Assembly: GCA_958510825.1 (NCBI GenBank)
Contig: OY294047.1
Location: 4,650,001-4,714,000 of the forward strand
Source: Brachypterus glaber
Lineage: Eukaryota; Arthropoda; Insecta; Coleoptera; Kateretidae
Length of the DNA stretch: 64,000 nt
Reading direction: 5' to 3'
Part shown: in pieces, positions 10,648-21,706 of the stretch
Layout of the letters: the number at the start of each line of letters is the position of its first letter
Numbering within the stretch: the stretch's first letter is position 1
Position numbers and translations under genes: made by a program
The notes under the pieces: generated by a model
Databases searched by the model: none
What the model saw: the letters and a program-made list of their open reading frames with translations, nothing else
Told to the model about the DNA's origin: nothing

Positions 10648-11226
10648 ATAGTGACACAAGTTGATTCGAAACTTAGTTTCAGATTAATCCCTGAAGATGT
10701 TTTTAGTAGTAAGAGACGAAACGTCGGAAAGTGAAAATCCATTAACACGGTCTAAACCCGAAAGTGAAAGTTCTTTATATCTTAATGGCCGTGAAAGCTT
10801 AAAATCTAAAATAAGTTACAGTATTTAGAAAAATTAACAATCGGTAAATAATACCAAAATTTTGATTAGTAATAATTTAAAGATTGCAACCACATGCAAT
10901 TACACACTGAGAAAATAATCGATCCTTTTTTTACCTTCCTCTGTATTATTACCAACCAAAATTTTGGTATTATTTACCGATTGTTATTTTACTAAATACT
11001 GTAACATACTTAAAACTAGATTAATAACACAACAACTACAACTTAAATTATACCAAACTATAAATGTGATATAATTTACCAAATGTTACAGTATTAATAA
11101 ACACATTTTGCGTGGGGATCCAAATGTAGCAGCACGCTCTCTATGACAACATATTGTACACACATTGTAGTATTTAATATCACAAGTAAAGTATTAAATA
11201 CCAATGGTGGAGATATAAATAAAAAA

Positions 11227-11694
11227 TATGTATAAAGAAATAACATTCAGCATTAAAAATTCAATTTTCTGAGTGTAGGTAAATTAGATTTAGTACCTAG
11301 GTACTAATACTAATTTCTTGGAAACAAGTAACAATTTAACTTGAAGTTTTTTAAAATTAGTAAAAATGTTTATATCAAGTGTTTTTATACATGCAACAAG
11401 TATCCAGTATAAGTATTAAAAATACTTCATATAAGATTTTTTTTTCTTTCCGGGTTTTTACTAAAATAGAATCGACATTGTGACTAAAAGTTAAAGGAAG
11501 TTATTTAGAGTAGCGTCAAAGATTGACGGATCAAATACCAAGAATGATATCTAGAGGGTAAACCACCCACACATTTTAAAAAGTTGGTATCTGCGTTCAG
11601 AATGGACTAATAATTCAGTTATGTTGATGACCACATCAGTCTATACGTGACCCTTGTCGAAAATGACAAGGCTCACGCTCTTTATCACTACAAT
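11227..11694. other. Interval with no recognised feature
   Basis: AT-rich, with a small palindrome TTAGTACCTAGGTACTAA near 11290. No gene was recognised. Confidence 0.35.
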
Positions 11695-11880
11695 ATACTC
11701 TAAGCAAGTTATAAGAATAGTATATTCTGTAAGAAGTGTAGAATGATGCATATTCCGAACGAGTGGATTTTTCTCACCCGAGCCGAGACAGCGGCGAGGA
11801 GCACTGTTCACGAGTCGGGAATACCATTCTACACCATTCTACATGTGTTGTACACTATACTTTTTCTACGACTGAAGTTT
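11695..11880. repeat. Small palindromic repeat family (copy 1)
   Basis: AGTATATTCT...TATTCCGAACGAG...CGAGTCGGGAATACCATTCT...ACTATACTTTTTCTACGACT. A similar arrangement is found at 53985-54125 (TATTCCGCACGAG...GCGCGGAATGACTATTCC...ACTATACTTTTTCTTCAACT). The middle is GC-rich and palindromic. The open frame 11763-11990 is a chance frame over it. Confidence 0.5.
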
Positions 11881-11964
11881 TATACATTCATATAACCAAA
11901 AGTTTTTTATTTTTATTTATTATACAGTTTTATTACAAAATGAGTCATTTTAATAATTATTATA

Positions 11965-12345
11965 CAGGGTTATGCAGAAATAAGAGGTGATTCTACGTTG
12001 AAAAATATGAATTGAGTTCCTATAAAGGTTGGTCCGAAAATGAGCCCTAAGGGAGCTGCGGCCCTTCTAAATGGACATATTGAAAGGGGAACAAAAACAC
12101 CAATAAAAATTTTAATGCTGCAGGGCCATTTTTCATTTAAAACTAGGCAAAAAAGTATCCTTCACAAAAACACCTAAATTTAATATTAAAGGAGTAATAG
12201 CCTTTTAAAAAGTAACGTTTTTGGTTGCACAAAATGTTCCTTCCTCTTAATTGCATTTTTTTTGAAAAACGGTTGCTCCTACTGTGTTACAGCTGGCAGA
12301 AAATTATGAAATAAAAATTAATTAATTAATTAGAATTAATTAGTC
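11965..12345 (+). repeat. Half copy of a CAGGGT-terminated palindromic family
   Basis: It starts TATACAGGGTTATGCAG and continues AAGAGGTGATTCTAC, CCTAAGGGAGCTGCGGCCC, TTAATATTAAAGGAGTAATA and CTCTTAATTGCATTTTTT. The same blocks occur in inverse order and orientation at 16600-16890, which is the other arm type. Only one arm is kept here. Non-coding. Confidence 0.6.
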
Positions 12346-12360
12346 ACGTATAATAATATA

Positions 12361-13079
12361 CAGTGCGGTTCAAAAGTAACCCCCCCCTTTTACTTTTGAA
12401 CGAGTTGAGATATCGACTTAAAATTTAGAACTCTTAAATAAGACAACTTAAACTATCTTTTAGCATATATTTGATATTTTGAGGTTTTAAAATGTGGGCA
12501 GGGGGGCATGGGGGGACATTTTTTTAAATGGAAAGGGGGTTCGTGTGAGACATCATTTTAAAGCTTATAAAATTCTCTATTTAAACTAACATTTTTAAAT
12601 TTTTAAAAAATGTTTTTTAAGGTTTTGATTTTTCAATTTTTTGTGCTAAAACATTCGATTTTTTAAGTTTTTTTTTTATAAATTTTTATTTATGTCAACT
12701 AAAATTAGTTTAAAAGTATAATTAACATTTTTTTATGATGAAATTAGGCATTTTTAATTAATAATTTGTTTTTTTTTTAGAGGAATTTTGACAATAATAC
12801 CCATTTTCAACCCCATTTTAAACACAATTTTTTTTTTAACTTAAAAATATGGAGTTAAATGGAGAATTATATAAGCTTTAAAATGATGTATTACACGACC
12901 CCCTTTTCCATTTAAAAAAATGTGCCCCTATGCCCCCCTGCCCACATTTTAAGAGCTGAAAGAATTAAATATATGCTAAAAGATAGTTTAAGTTGTCTTA
13001 TTTAAAAGTTCATAATTTGAAGTCGATATCTCAACTGGTTCAAAAGTTAAGAGGGGGGGGTGACTTTTGGACCGCTCTG
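12361..13079. mobile_element. TA-flanked inverted-repeat element, CAGTGCGG termini
   Basis: The termini are CAGTGCGGTTCAAAAGT (12361) and ACTTTTGGACCGCTCTG (ending 13079), each bordered by TA. Arms of more than 200 bp are mirrored (GATATCGACTTAAAATTTAG, AAACTATCTTTTAGCATATA, CATCATTTTAAAGCTTATAA). The TA target points to the Tc1/mariner group. No transposase is present. A single arm occurs in the element at 1968. Confidence 0.8.
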
Positions 13080-13081
13080 TA

Positions 13082-13787
13082 TGTATTATAGGCTATTACC
13101 CAATTATTTGCAATTTTGGCGAAGGCGCCAACATACAAATTACAAGTTAAGTACATTCGTAATATTTACAATTTTTTAAAATTTATTATTACTTAATAAA
13201 TATAATTCCGTAAGTTAAAAAAAAAACATAGTTGTACATATTTTTCTGCTGGTGATACAAAAATACTTTTTTGTCCATTCTAAATATAGACAAAAGTAGA
13301 AAAAATTTAAGCCTTAAAACAAATTAAAAAAAATCAATCAAATCTATGAAGCAGTATTCAAAATATTTGAATTTAAACCAGCCGTCTCGAATGAGCGAGA
13401 ATACTTTCTTATAAAAAAAATGTCCAGAACAAAATTATCACAGTTTTGGTGAGGGGGTCATGGAAAAAATAATATTTTTTTTATGTAATTTTACTTTACC
13501 TTTCAGGAGGTTTTTAAATTTTTCTTTTATTGTGAATTATAAAAAAATTACGACAAAAACTAAAGTTTAACCCCCCTTTAACCCTCCTTCCCCCCACCGA
13601 TTTGGCTCAAATACGAATTTGTCCAAGATAATATAAAAGTACATCTGTTTACCAAATGTGTAAATTAGAAGTTTAAAATTGACAGCTTAGAATTTATAAT
13701 GATAAATTATAATTACTTTGTTAAATGCTAAATACCAAGTAATTATAAAGATTATTTATAGTAAACTGTTAATCCAAATGTCTTAAA
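13082..13787. other. AT-rich interval, nothing recognised
   Basis: Scattered homopolymer runs, with CCCCCCTTTAACCCTCCTTC near 13570. No open frame or repeat partner was identified. Confidence 0.35.
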
Positions 13788-13789
13788 TA

Positions 13790-14471
13790 CAGTGCGTATA
13801 TACATTAAGTCTGGAATCACCCCATTAACTTTTCAGTTGTAAGTCTTTACACCAAATGTTAACACAATTTTCAACCCCTTGCACCGACCCATTCCATTTT
13901 TTTTTTTAAATAGCCACTCATTTTTTTATAAGCCCTATGTCAAATAAGGCTTTATCATACACCGTTAGAAAGCTTATTAAATAACTTTTTCAACGATGTG
14001 TCACAAGGGGTAGGTTGCTGTTTGAAAAAAAAAAAGAGTTGTGATGGGAGGGTGCAAAGGGGTGAAAATTTTGATAACTTTTTTTACACCAAAATTTGCA
14101 AAATTAAAAACTAAAATCGACCTGTCCAAGCGTTTTTTAAAAAGGCTTATAAATAAAAAGTTAGTCGGGTTTGTTTGTTTGTTTGTTTGTTTTAACCTCG
14201 TACTATTCTACCTAATTAAGCATTAAAGTCCAGGACTTGTGTGAGCTAGTAGAGGAAACCACCGGCTTATACTGACTTTCGAACCAGTTTTTATAGGGAG
14301 TGTCCGCTTCACTTACGCCTTCGCCAAATTTTAATTATTAATTAACTGAAAAAGGTAAATCGGCGCCAGTGAGAATCGAACTCCCGCTAGTTGTAGTAGA
14401 CTTGTCATGTACAGACGCGGTAGACCACTACACCAATCCTCCCAGAGATTCCAGACTTAAAGTACGCACTG
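13790..14471. mobile_element. TA-flanked element, CAGTGCGTA termini, carrying a nested SINE
   Basis: The left end CAGTGCGTATATACATTAAG and right end CTTAAAGTACGCACTG form inverted termini (ATTCCAGACTTAA mirrors TTAAGTCTGGAAT) and both are flanked by TA. A complete SINE sits inside at 14168-14443, almost at the right end. The frame 14041-14226 runs across element and SINE and is not a gene. Tc1/mariner-type MITE is the likely class. Confidence 0.75.
14168..14443 (-). repeat. SINE, head type 2, inside a TA-flanked element
   Basis: On the minus strand the head reads GGGAGGATTGGTGTAGTGGT (A-box-like TGGTGTAGTGG) with the B-box-like GAGTTCGATTCTCAC and CTGGCGCC, followed by the common body and a (CAAA)n tail at 14168-14192. 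The head differs from those at 188 and 19249 but the body is the same. Confidence 0.87.
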
Positions 14472-14744
14472 TATATTCAGTTAGCTTAGATGACTAGCAT
14501 TTCTAAATTTGTTCATTAACTTATCGAATTTTCGCTTTTGATATATTTAAAGTGTTAATCACGGAGAAAATAACCCAAACTTATCAAATTCCAAACTCGC
14601 TTAAACTTTGTTTATTCTTGTGAGAATACGTATCTACAACAGTGTTATCTATGTTTATATACACGGTGACAATAAATTACAAGCTAAAAAGGGTATCATT
14701 TTAATAGTATATTAAAGTTCTACTTTCATAACATACGTTTTTAG

Positions 14745-15172
14745 GACACGAGTACAAGTTTAGAAAACTTGCCGCTTGCGGCGAGTTTTCTAAACTACTA
14801 GAGCGCTAAAAACTTGTTATGTAACGAGTGCTTTATACAATTGTTTCTATTTTGCTTTAAAATTTAAAAAAGCTTACATTTAAATTGATGACTGATCTAG
14901 GGCTTTTTGTTTTGGGTTGGCATTACACCATGTTTTCTAAGAACAAATTATATTTTAATATATTTTAAGTCATCTCTTGTCCTTTTCACTGCAATTTTAT
15001 CAAGGTAAAACATAATCTAAACACAAAATTTTGTAGCGACTTTGACATTTGCACGGAAAACGTCAAACGATATTATTTTGTTCTCTTGCCAACCCAAAAT
15101 AAAAAAATTACTAACCTCTATGAGAACACGCGTGTGATTATGAGCTTATAAGGGTCTCAAAATAGAAAAAAG
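14745..15172 (+). repeat. Dispersed ~430-bp repeat with TTTCTATTTTG termini (copy 1)
   Basis: GTGCTTTATACAA, then TTTCTATTTTGCT..., and at the far end GATTATGAGCTTATAAGGGT and CAAAATAGAAAAAA. The order is repeated at 23405-23880 (same strand) and 38036-38470 (opposite strand). The inner part includes GGGTTGGCATTAC and TTGCCAACCC blocks. A palindrome AGTTTAGAAAACTTGCCGC / GCGGCGAGTTTTCTAAACT lies at 14757-14798. Non-coding; class unknown. Confidence 0.65.
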
Positions 15173-15287
15173 AAATTTTTAGACGGGTATTTTTAAATCG
15201 CTATATCTTTGAAAATAATAGTTGCGACAAAAATGATCAGCAGGGTTTTTTTGTTGCAAGAGACACAAAGTAATTGATTAGATATTA

Positions 15288-15640
15288 TTATACTATCCAC
15301 AGTGCCTGCGCTAGAATAGTATTATAAGGAAGTTTTGAATTTTCCAAAATTTTCAAAAATCCTCCTAGAAAAAAAATTGTTTCATGAAACAATAAGAATT
15401 TTTTTTGTCCTTGCGTCTGTCTGTCTGTCCGTCTGATGTCATAATTTTTGTTAAAACGATAACTCAAGAACGAATAATCCAATCGACTTTTTACCAGAAC
15501 TATAACAACGTTAAGTTCTACTGTAACAACGAGTGAATGTTAACTAAACTTTCCATATAAGCAAAAACGTGCTCTCAGTGTATGAGGAAAGATCCCTATG
15601 ATTGATTTTTGAAAGTAATCCCCCAAAAATAAAAGTTATG
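15288..15640 (+). repeat. GTCC/GTCT-core dispersed repeat (copy 3)
   Basis: ATTATACTATCCACAGTGCC, GCGCTAGAATAGTATTATAA, GAATTTTCCAAAATTTTCAA, then a TCTGTCTGTCTGTCCGTCTG core and GATAACTCAAGAACGAATAA. The frame 15288-15482 on the opposite strand is a shadow of this repeat. Confidence 0.7.
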
Positions 15641-16379
15641 CTGGATTCAACTTTTTAAAAAATCGAAAACTTTTTTAAAAATAAAAAAACTATCATCTGA
15701 TTTTTTTTTCAAAAACGTTTATGTTTTTGGTTTAAAATAGGTACAGTGTAATCCAGCAGAAGTAAACCTTAATCCGATTTATTGTTTACGATAAAAAAAA
15801 GCATAAACAAAATTTAAAAGCTCATTTCACCGCTTGATTGAAAACCAAATTCGATAAAAAACCAATTTGTAATTTTTGGTGTCTTGGGGCAAGAATTCTT
15901 CCGAAACTACCGCATTAAAAAAGGAAATTTTAAACTATATTTCTGAGTTTAGTAATTTTTAAATCAATATTCATATATGTGCCTGTTATGGCTTATAATA
16001 ATCTCTCGTAAAAATTGAGTTAGTATTAACTATATTTATTTATTATTATTATATCAGTGAAAAAGTGGAAAAATTTACCTATAATTTTTTATTCCTAGAT
16101 AAAAAAAAATAAATTTACAGGGTGTCTATATTTTGAATTATATCACTTGCGGATTAAGCGAAAAGGACCCCCACTTTTAATTTTTAAATAGAGCACCCTG
16201 CATATTTTTACATATGTATTTGGCTTCTCCATTAAATTTTGTGTATTATCCTTAGTTTTTTGTAATTTTTTAAATAAAATTTTATTTCGATTTTTTTTAT
16301 CTGAAAAGTTACTAAATCTATTAATTTTGGATCAAATATTCGTTTGGACTTTTTTTCCATATTTACTTTTTCATTTATA
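15641..16379. other. AT-rich interval, possible repeat ends only
   Basis: CAGGGTGTC near 16120 and CACCCTG near 16190 look like element termini but could not be paired with confidence. No gene was recognised. Confidence 0.35.
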
Positions 16380-16905
16380 CAGGGTCATCAGTAACTGCCA
16401 TGCCAATTTAAGAAGTGATTCTACATCCAAAACTATCAAAAAAAGTTTCTATAAAGGTTATTTTTTTGAATTTATCCAGAGGGGTGCCTAGACGGACAAA
16501 ATATGTGAGGCTTAACACATTATTGCCCCAAACTTTTTTATGTGTAGTTTTTTTTGGATTTCTTGTAAAAAATATAGATTTCTTAAGTAAAAATACATAA
16601 AAAATGTCATATAGTGTAGCACGTTTTTTAAAAAAATGCAATTAAGAGGAAGTAACATTTTGTGCCACCAAAAACGTTACTTTTTAAAAGGCTATTACTC
16701 CTTTAATATTAAATTTAGGTGTTTTGGACTAAGCATACTTTTTTGCTCAGTTTTAAATGAAGAATCACCCTGCAGCATTAAAATTTTATTGATGCTCTTA
16801 TTTGTTCTTAATTAAATATGTCATCTTCGAAGGGCCGTAGCTCCCTTAGGGTTCATTTCCGGACCACCCTTTATAGAAACTTTTTTTCATATTTTTTCTG
16901 TAGAT
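16380..16905 (-). repeat. CAGGGT-terminated palindromic family (copy 2)
   Basis: It starts TTATACAGGGTCATCAG and ends in the block AAGGGCCGTAGCTCCCTTAG...CCACCCTTTATAGAAAC, which mirrors 11965-12100. The two frames at 16408-16641 lie inside it on opposite strands and are not genes. Confidence 0.6.
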
Positions 16906-18337
16906 TAAAACAAAAATCAGTTTGAAGCAATTTTTCGGTAAACAAAAAAATAAAAAAAAAATCTTTCGAAAAACGAAAAAATGTGATAAATGATAAAGTT
17001 TTATACAAAATATTTTTTATTTAAATTAGTATTTAAAAAGTTATTGTCATTATCTATTACTTTATGCACACCCTGTGTATTAAGTAGGATCACCCCAATT
17101 AAAATTTAAATTATGTCAAAAAAGAAGTTATGTTTAACTTTGGTTTAGTATTCGTATTCTAAATGGAATAGTCTGCTTTAGCTTATACTTCAAAGATGTG
17201 TTTACCAGATTTAACATCTACAGCCACTAGTTATACAGTGTGGAATTTTAATAGTGAACAAATGCGATAACTCGTTTCTAAATACATTTTTAAAAGTTTA
17301 AATAGGACTTTTCTGTCACACAATCCCTTATTTGGAAGGTTTTTTTTATTCTAATTTAAATAGTTTTCTGTTTTTGAAAATTTGATTAACTGTTCTCTAG
17401 TCATTACTCCAAGAACAGTAAGAAAACGTTTATTTAACTATTCCAGAGTATAATTATTGGTATTTTGACTATTCCTTTATTAAATAACGAACATTTCTTT
17501 CACATGTAAAAATAATTAAAATTTTAAAGTAAAATATGAGGTTAGATCTACTCAAAAAAAAACGAGTTATTGAAGGTCAGATCTCGTTCGTAAAGCAATA
17601 GTGGCCCAAAATGAACACAATTTATAGTGCAATAGTGACCCACCAATTTTTTTCTCTAAGAAAGTAAAGAAAGTAAAATAAATTTGTTTGTCACACATTA
17701 CCTTAATGTTGATCGAGTCAAAAAACCCTAACAGACAAATTTTAAATAAAATAATGCGTCCTAGATCAAAGATTAAAAAATCGGAGAAATTTAAAAAGCC
17801 ATTATCTCGATATTTCCATAAAGTGAGATGGGCCACTCTTGCACTATACGCCTCATTTAAACTTCCTTAACGAACAAAGTTATGACGTCACTGTGTAAAA
17901 TCAAAGACGTTTCGCTCAAAATAAAAACCTATGACTCTAAGGAATGTTCCTAATTTTCTTATTTTCAGAGTTATCAAATTTATTCATTTTGGAAATTTCA
18001 CCCTGTAAATAAAATACATGAGAGAGAAAACTGAACATAAATTGCGTACTAATTTAATAAGGTTAAAGCTTAAAGCGTGGGAAATAAACGCTTTAAGCTA
18101 GATTATTAATTTTACACAAAATATTATATGAAGAGTAAAGGGGAGAAACCCCTGTAGTTAAAAAAAAGCTAATTTTGAGTTAAATGCTCACTCATAAAAA
18201 ACCAATATTCATAATAATGGTACACGCGCCAACAATATCAGACTTTAGACTTAGATTGGAGAGTAGTAAATTTGGTTCTTATAGACCAAAATTTTTTAAC
18301 TATCTTCCACTTTTTTTAACTATATCCCCTTAATATA
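16906..18337. other. AT-rich interval with weak mirrored sequence
   Basis: Around 17590-17640 (AATAGTGGCCCA...GCAATAGTGACCCACC) and 17825-17850 (GGGCCACTCTTGCACTATAC) there is a loose inverted similarity, so an old element may lie at about 17560-17870. The frames there (17567-17836 minus, 17688-17870 plus) overlap on both strands and show no family motif. The rest holds nothing recognised. Confidence 0.35.
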
Positions 18338-19012
18338 AACAAATGTGTTGTGCTTCACCTTGGAAAAAACAACCCGAAGTTAAACTATTACATAAATAAT
18401 GTGCCCCTTTCCAAAGTGGACCAACATACTGATTTGGGTATTTTAATATCTAGTGATTTATCGTGGTCACCTCACATAAACTCTATATGTAATAAGTCCA
18501 AGCAAAAACTCTTTATGTTTAAAAAGGTTTTCTCCAAGCCTTCAGTCATAACTACTAAAAATCTTTATGAGACGTATATTCGTCCGAGTTTGGAATTCGG
18601 TTCTTCTGTCTGGTTCCCAAATTTAGTGCGCGATAAAAATCGTATTGAAGATGTCCAGCGTAAAGCAACAAGATTACCATATGGAAGAAATCGGCCTTCA
18701 CACGAGGAACGTCTAAACATTTTTGATTTGCCATTGCAAAATGACAGACTTAAGCGGGGATCCCTTATAATGGCATATAGACTAGTTCACAACAATTTCT
18801 CAAAGGACTTAAGTCATCTGTTTACTTTAAATACCGACCGTCGCCTAAGAGGACACACATATAAATTAAAACAAGAGCTTTGCCGTACAAGCAGCAGAAA
18901 ATCATACCTGTTTAATCACATTTTTCATGCCTGGAATTCACTTCCACAATCTGTAGTTGATGCACCATCGATTAACACATTTAAAAACCGTTTGGACAAT
19001 TTTCTTGATTGA
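18338..19012 (+). pseudogene. LINE reverse transcriptase, C-terminal fragment
   Basis: The frame is open from about 18338 (KCVVLHLGKNNPK) to the stop at 19010. It holds the region just downstream of the RT catalytic motifs: YYINNVPLSKVDQHTDLGIL, then DLSWSPHI, then YETYIRPSLEFGSSVWFPNL, then IEDVQRKATR, then RLKRGSLIMAYRLVHNNF, and a C-terminus with HAWNSLPQSVVDAPSINTFK. This layout is that of Jockey/CR1-group LINE polymerases; the exact clade is not certain. There is no ATG at the start because the element is truncated and the fingers and palm of the RT are missing. The reading frame itself is undamaged, which suggests a fairly young insertion. It cannot encode a functional enzyme. Confidence 0.87.
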
Positions 19013-19132
19013 TTGTTTTTGAACACTACAATATTGTAAATTCTACATTCTGTTTATATGTTCGATCTTGAGTTTAATAGGTTTAAGTACCTCAACTCTT
19101 ATATTAATATAATAATAATAATAATAATATTA
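18338..19132 (+). mobile_element. 5'-truncated non-LTR retrotransposon (LINE) with (ATA)n tail
   Basis: The element comprises the last 224 codons of a LINE polymerase ORF, a 3' UTR of about 95 bp and a trinucleotide tail (ATA)n at about 19108-19132. Truncation at the 5' end is typical of target-primed reverse transcription. A related 3' end lies on the minus strand at 47362-47810, also with a (TAA)n-type tail. Confidence 0.82.
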
Positions 19133-19248
19133 GAAATTTACCCCTAAAGGAATTTAAAACTAAATTAAAGTAATATATGTTGAAGAAGGCATTTTACAAT
19201 AACAGTTAATTTTTAGATCTAAATCTTGAGAGTGAGATTTTTTTTTAC

Positions 19249-19500
19249 TGGGAGATTTAGCTCAGCGGTCAATGGCATCGATATAGCCTGACACTGATCT
19301 AATGATCGTGAGTTCAAACCTCACTGGCGCCGATTGCCTTTTTCAGTTAATTAATAATTGAAATTTGGCGAAGGCGTACTCCCTAGATATATTGGTTGGA
19401 AAGTCAATTAAAGCCGGTGGTTCCCTCTACTACTAGCCCACACAAGTCCTGGACTTAGGGGATGCTTAATTAAGTAGAATAGTACGAGGTTAAAAACAAA
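19249..19500 (+). repeat. SINE, head type 1 (second copy)
   Basis: The head is GGGAGATTTAGCTCAGCGGT...GAGTTCAAACCTCACTGGCG, then the common body GGCGAAGGCGTACTCCCTAG and the 3' end AGTACGAGGTTAAAAACAAA. It is very similar to the copy at 188. It lies about 120 bp downstream of the LINE tail. Confidence 0.87.
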
Positions 19501-20580
19501 CATAAACATAAAGTTTATAGAAAGTTTTAAATTTATATTGTCCTTTTATATTGCATTTTAACTATTTTAAATATTTTCAAATCTTTGACATGTGTAAACT
19601 TTGTATCACGAATAAATAAATAAATAAATAATGCAACGGACATACGTTTGTTGGACTACCGGAGTTTTTCCCCGGTATCGCATATTTTTAAATGTATTTT
19701 ACAGTAAATGACAGGGTTTTGTACGAACGATGATAGCTTCGGAAAGTAGACTTCAGTAACCACAGAATGGCTTTATTCACCCGTTTTCGCGAAAAAGTGG
19801 ACTACCGGGGGTTTTTTCCTGCACCCTTCATATAAGTATTAAATTTTTTCTACGACCATATTTGTAAATACCTATTTTTGCACTCCTTTTTTGTTTTGTA
19901 AACAAGTTACTATGCACACATGCGTATAATAGGCAAAGTCACGTTTAGGGATTTGTTGGTTCTTAAAATTTTTATTTAATATTAATAATTTTTAATTTTC
20001 AAACTTAAAAAACAACCAAACACCTTTTTTATGTTTTTGTCAGGTTTTCTCAATTTTTATTTTTTTTTTATTTTGTATTTGTTTGTTGATATTTTTATAC
20101 TTCAAAAATGCTAGTGTTTGAAGCTAACTTCATAGTAGTTGGACCCTTTTATTGACAGTTTAAACAAAACTTTAAAAATTCAAAAAAAGTGTTAATTTGC
20201 TTTTATAAAAGATACGATATCCATATTATTATATTATTATATCCATATGTTTTAAATTTTATATAATATTACTATTTTAATGATTTTAGCTAAAAACGAC
20301 GACGATTATACTACGAATACCAACAATTCTGTTACAGACAATATGTTGCCACAAAAGTCTGCTGAACAGTAGGACGTATAATATACACTAGGACTCTTTG
20401 TTTACTAGTCGTAGATAAAGTATAGTATATTACTCGAGTTGTAAAGCAATTACGCACCTAGAAAAAGTTACGAACTCACCGCAGCGCTCATTTACAACTC
20501 CTTTTATGTTATATACTATATTTTAGATAAGATGAGTCTTGTATATGCATTTTTTTAGTATAATTTATTTCGTATTTAAA
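19501..20580. other. AT-rich interval, no gene recognised
   Basis: (AATA)n near 19610. A short direct repeat GGACTACCGGRGTTTTT occurs near 19653 and 19799. The string GATAAAGTATAGTA near 20415 resembles 3163-3177. No open frame of note. Confidence 0.35.
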
Positions 20581-20595
20581 TATAGTTATAAAATT

Positions 20596-21282
20596 GTGTG
20601 ATGGTTTTTGGGTGTCGGGCTTTTAAACAACCATAAAACTTGTTTTTTTTTAATTTAATTTTGGACGTTTCGATTCGTGTTTGAATCGTTTTCAACAATA
20701 AAAATAAGTTGTTAAGCTTTGGTTTTAGTCAAATTTTGATTCTTTATTTTTATATATTTACATTTACATTTTACATGTTTGTTTAACCTCGTACTATTCT
20801 ACTTAATTAAGCATCCCCTAAGTCCAGGACTTGTGTGGGCTAGTAGTAGAGGGAACCACCGGCTTATACTGACTTTCGAACCAGTTTCTAGGGAGTGTCC
20901 GTTTCACTTATCGCCGCCAGTGAGAATCGAACTCACGATAGTAGACTTGCTATGCATACGCGCTAGTCACTACGCTATGCCTCCCATGAAATTATTATTA
21001 TGCCATAGCATTTCCAGTACTTGTAGTAGTTTTATAAATAAGAATACAATAGTCGAATTTTTGCATAAATAGAGACGTCATTTAATTTTCAAAATTAATC
21101 TAAAACTAAAATTTGACTAAAACTAAAGCTTAACAACTTATTTTTATTGTTGAAAACGATTCAAACACGAATCGAAACGTCCAAAAATAAATTAAAAAAA
21201 CAAGTTTTATGGTTGTTGAAAAGCCCGACACCCAAAAACCATCACACAATTGATTTATACGGGTAAGAACTTCAAATTATAT
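20596..21282. mobile_element. Penelope-derived palindromic insertion interrupted by a SINE
   Basis: Arms GTGTGATGGTTTTTGGGTGT (20596) and ACACCCAAAAACCATCACAC (to 21247) mirror each other for about 150 bp. They include CGATTCGTGTTTGAATCG and a GAAACGTCC signature. A 35-bp extension follows the right arm (21248-21282). The flanks are the 15-bp direct repeat TATAGTTATAAAATT (20581-20595, 21283-21297). These are the same structural marks as in the insertions at 8973 and 9675. A SINE sits in the central loop. Confidence 0.75.
20776..20987 (-). repeat. SINE, head type 3, inside the Penelope-derived palindrome
   Basis: On the minus strand the head is GGGAGGCATAGCGTAGTGAC with GAGTTCGATTCTCAC, then a shortened body and the common 3' end (GTCCAGGACTTG complement, GAGGTTAAACAAAC). 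The head is a third variant, different from those at 188 and 14168. The open frame 20779-21072 reads across the SINE and is not a gene. Confidence 0.85.
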
Positions 21283-21297
21283 TATAGTTATAAAATT

Positions 21298-21706
21298 TAT
21301 AAAATTTTAAGATTAAAAATTTGTAAAAAGTCCGAAATGATCAAAATTTGCGTAACGTAATACTTGAACATTCCCTTACACCAAGAACTTATTTTGACAA
21401 CGGAAACGGCTCTCCTGACAAACACAAAACAGTACAAACATGGTTTTTTGTGCGTTCGAATTTAGCGATAAAAATATGCGAGAAAATAAAAAAAAAAATG
21501 GCGCGAATAACACTATAAACTAGTGTAATATGAATATGAAAATGGGTCTTATAAACAGAGTGTCCTAAATATTTTTACATAGCCTACATCTGCGTTATTG
21601 TAAGAGATCAGAATTTGATCAAGAAATAATTTTAAATGGGAGCTTTTCAATTTGCAAACGGATAGATGTTAGCCTCGGCTCTAGATCCTCTATATATTTT
21701 CAAATC
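21298..21706. other. Interval with no recognised feature
   Basis: AT-rich, with no open frame or repeat partner identified. Confidence 0.35.

Larger units (their letters stand above)
9675..10811. mobile_element. Penelope-like retroelement, head-to-head 5'-truncated copy
   Basis: The insertion is flanked by the 13-bp direct repeat TAAGTTACAGTAT (9662-9674 and 10812-10824). The left half is in minus orientation and the right half in plus; they share the inverted end AAAGAACTTTCACTTTCGGG...CGACGTTTCGTCTC. A 35-bp extension (10777-10811) follows the right copy only. Known Penelope insertions have the same layout: inverted partial copies, a one-sided extension of about 34 bp and a variable target duplication. 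The coding remnants are listed separately. The copy cannot make a working RT. Confidence 0.88.
9400..11226. mobile_element. Fold-back element split by a Penelope-like insertion
   Basis: Left arm 9400-9674 continues at 10825-10863; right arm is about 10958-11226. Mirrored blocks include GGTATTTAATACTTTACTTG against CAAGTAAAGTATTAAATACC, TTTGGATCCCCACRC against its complement, and CGGTAAATAATACCAAAATT against AATTTTGGTATTATTTACCG. Removing the Penelope insertion and one copy of its 13-bp duplication restores a continuous left arm, so the fold-back is the older element. No transposase frame was seen. The frame at 9404-9592 lies in the left arm and is not regarded as a gene. Confidence 0.72.

Noticed and set aside
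17567..17870. Overlapping 89- and 60-codon frames as genes
   Set aside because: They overlap on opposite strands in DNA with weak inverted-repeat structure and carry no recognisable motif.
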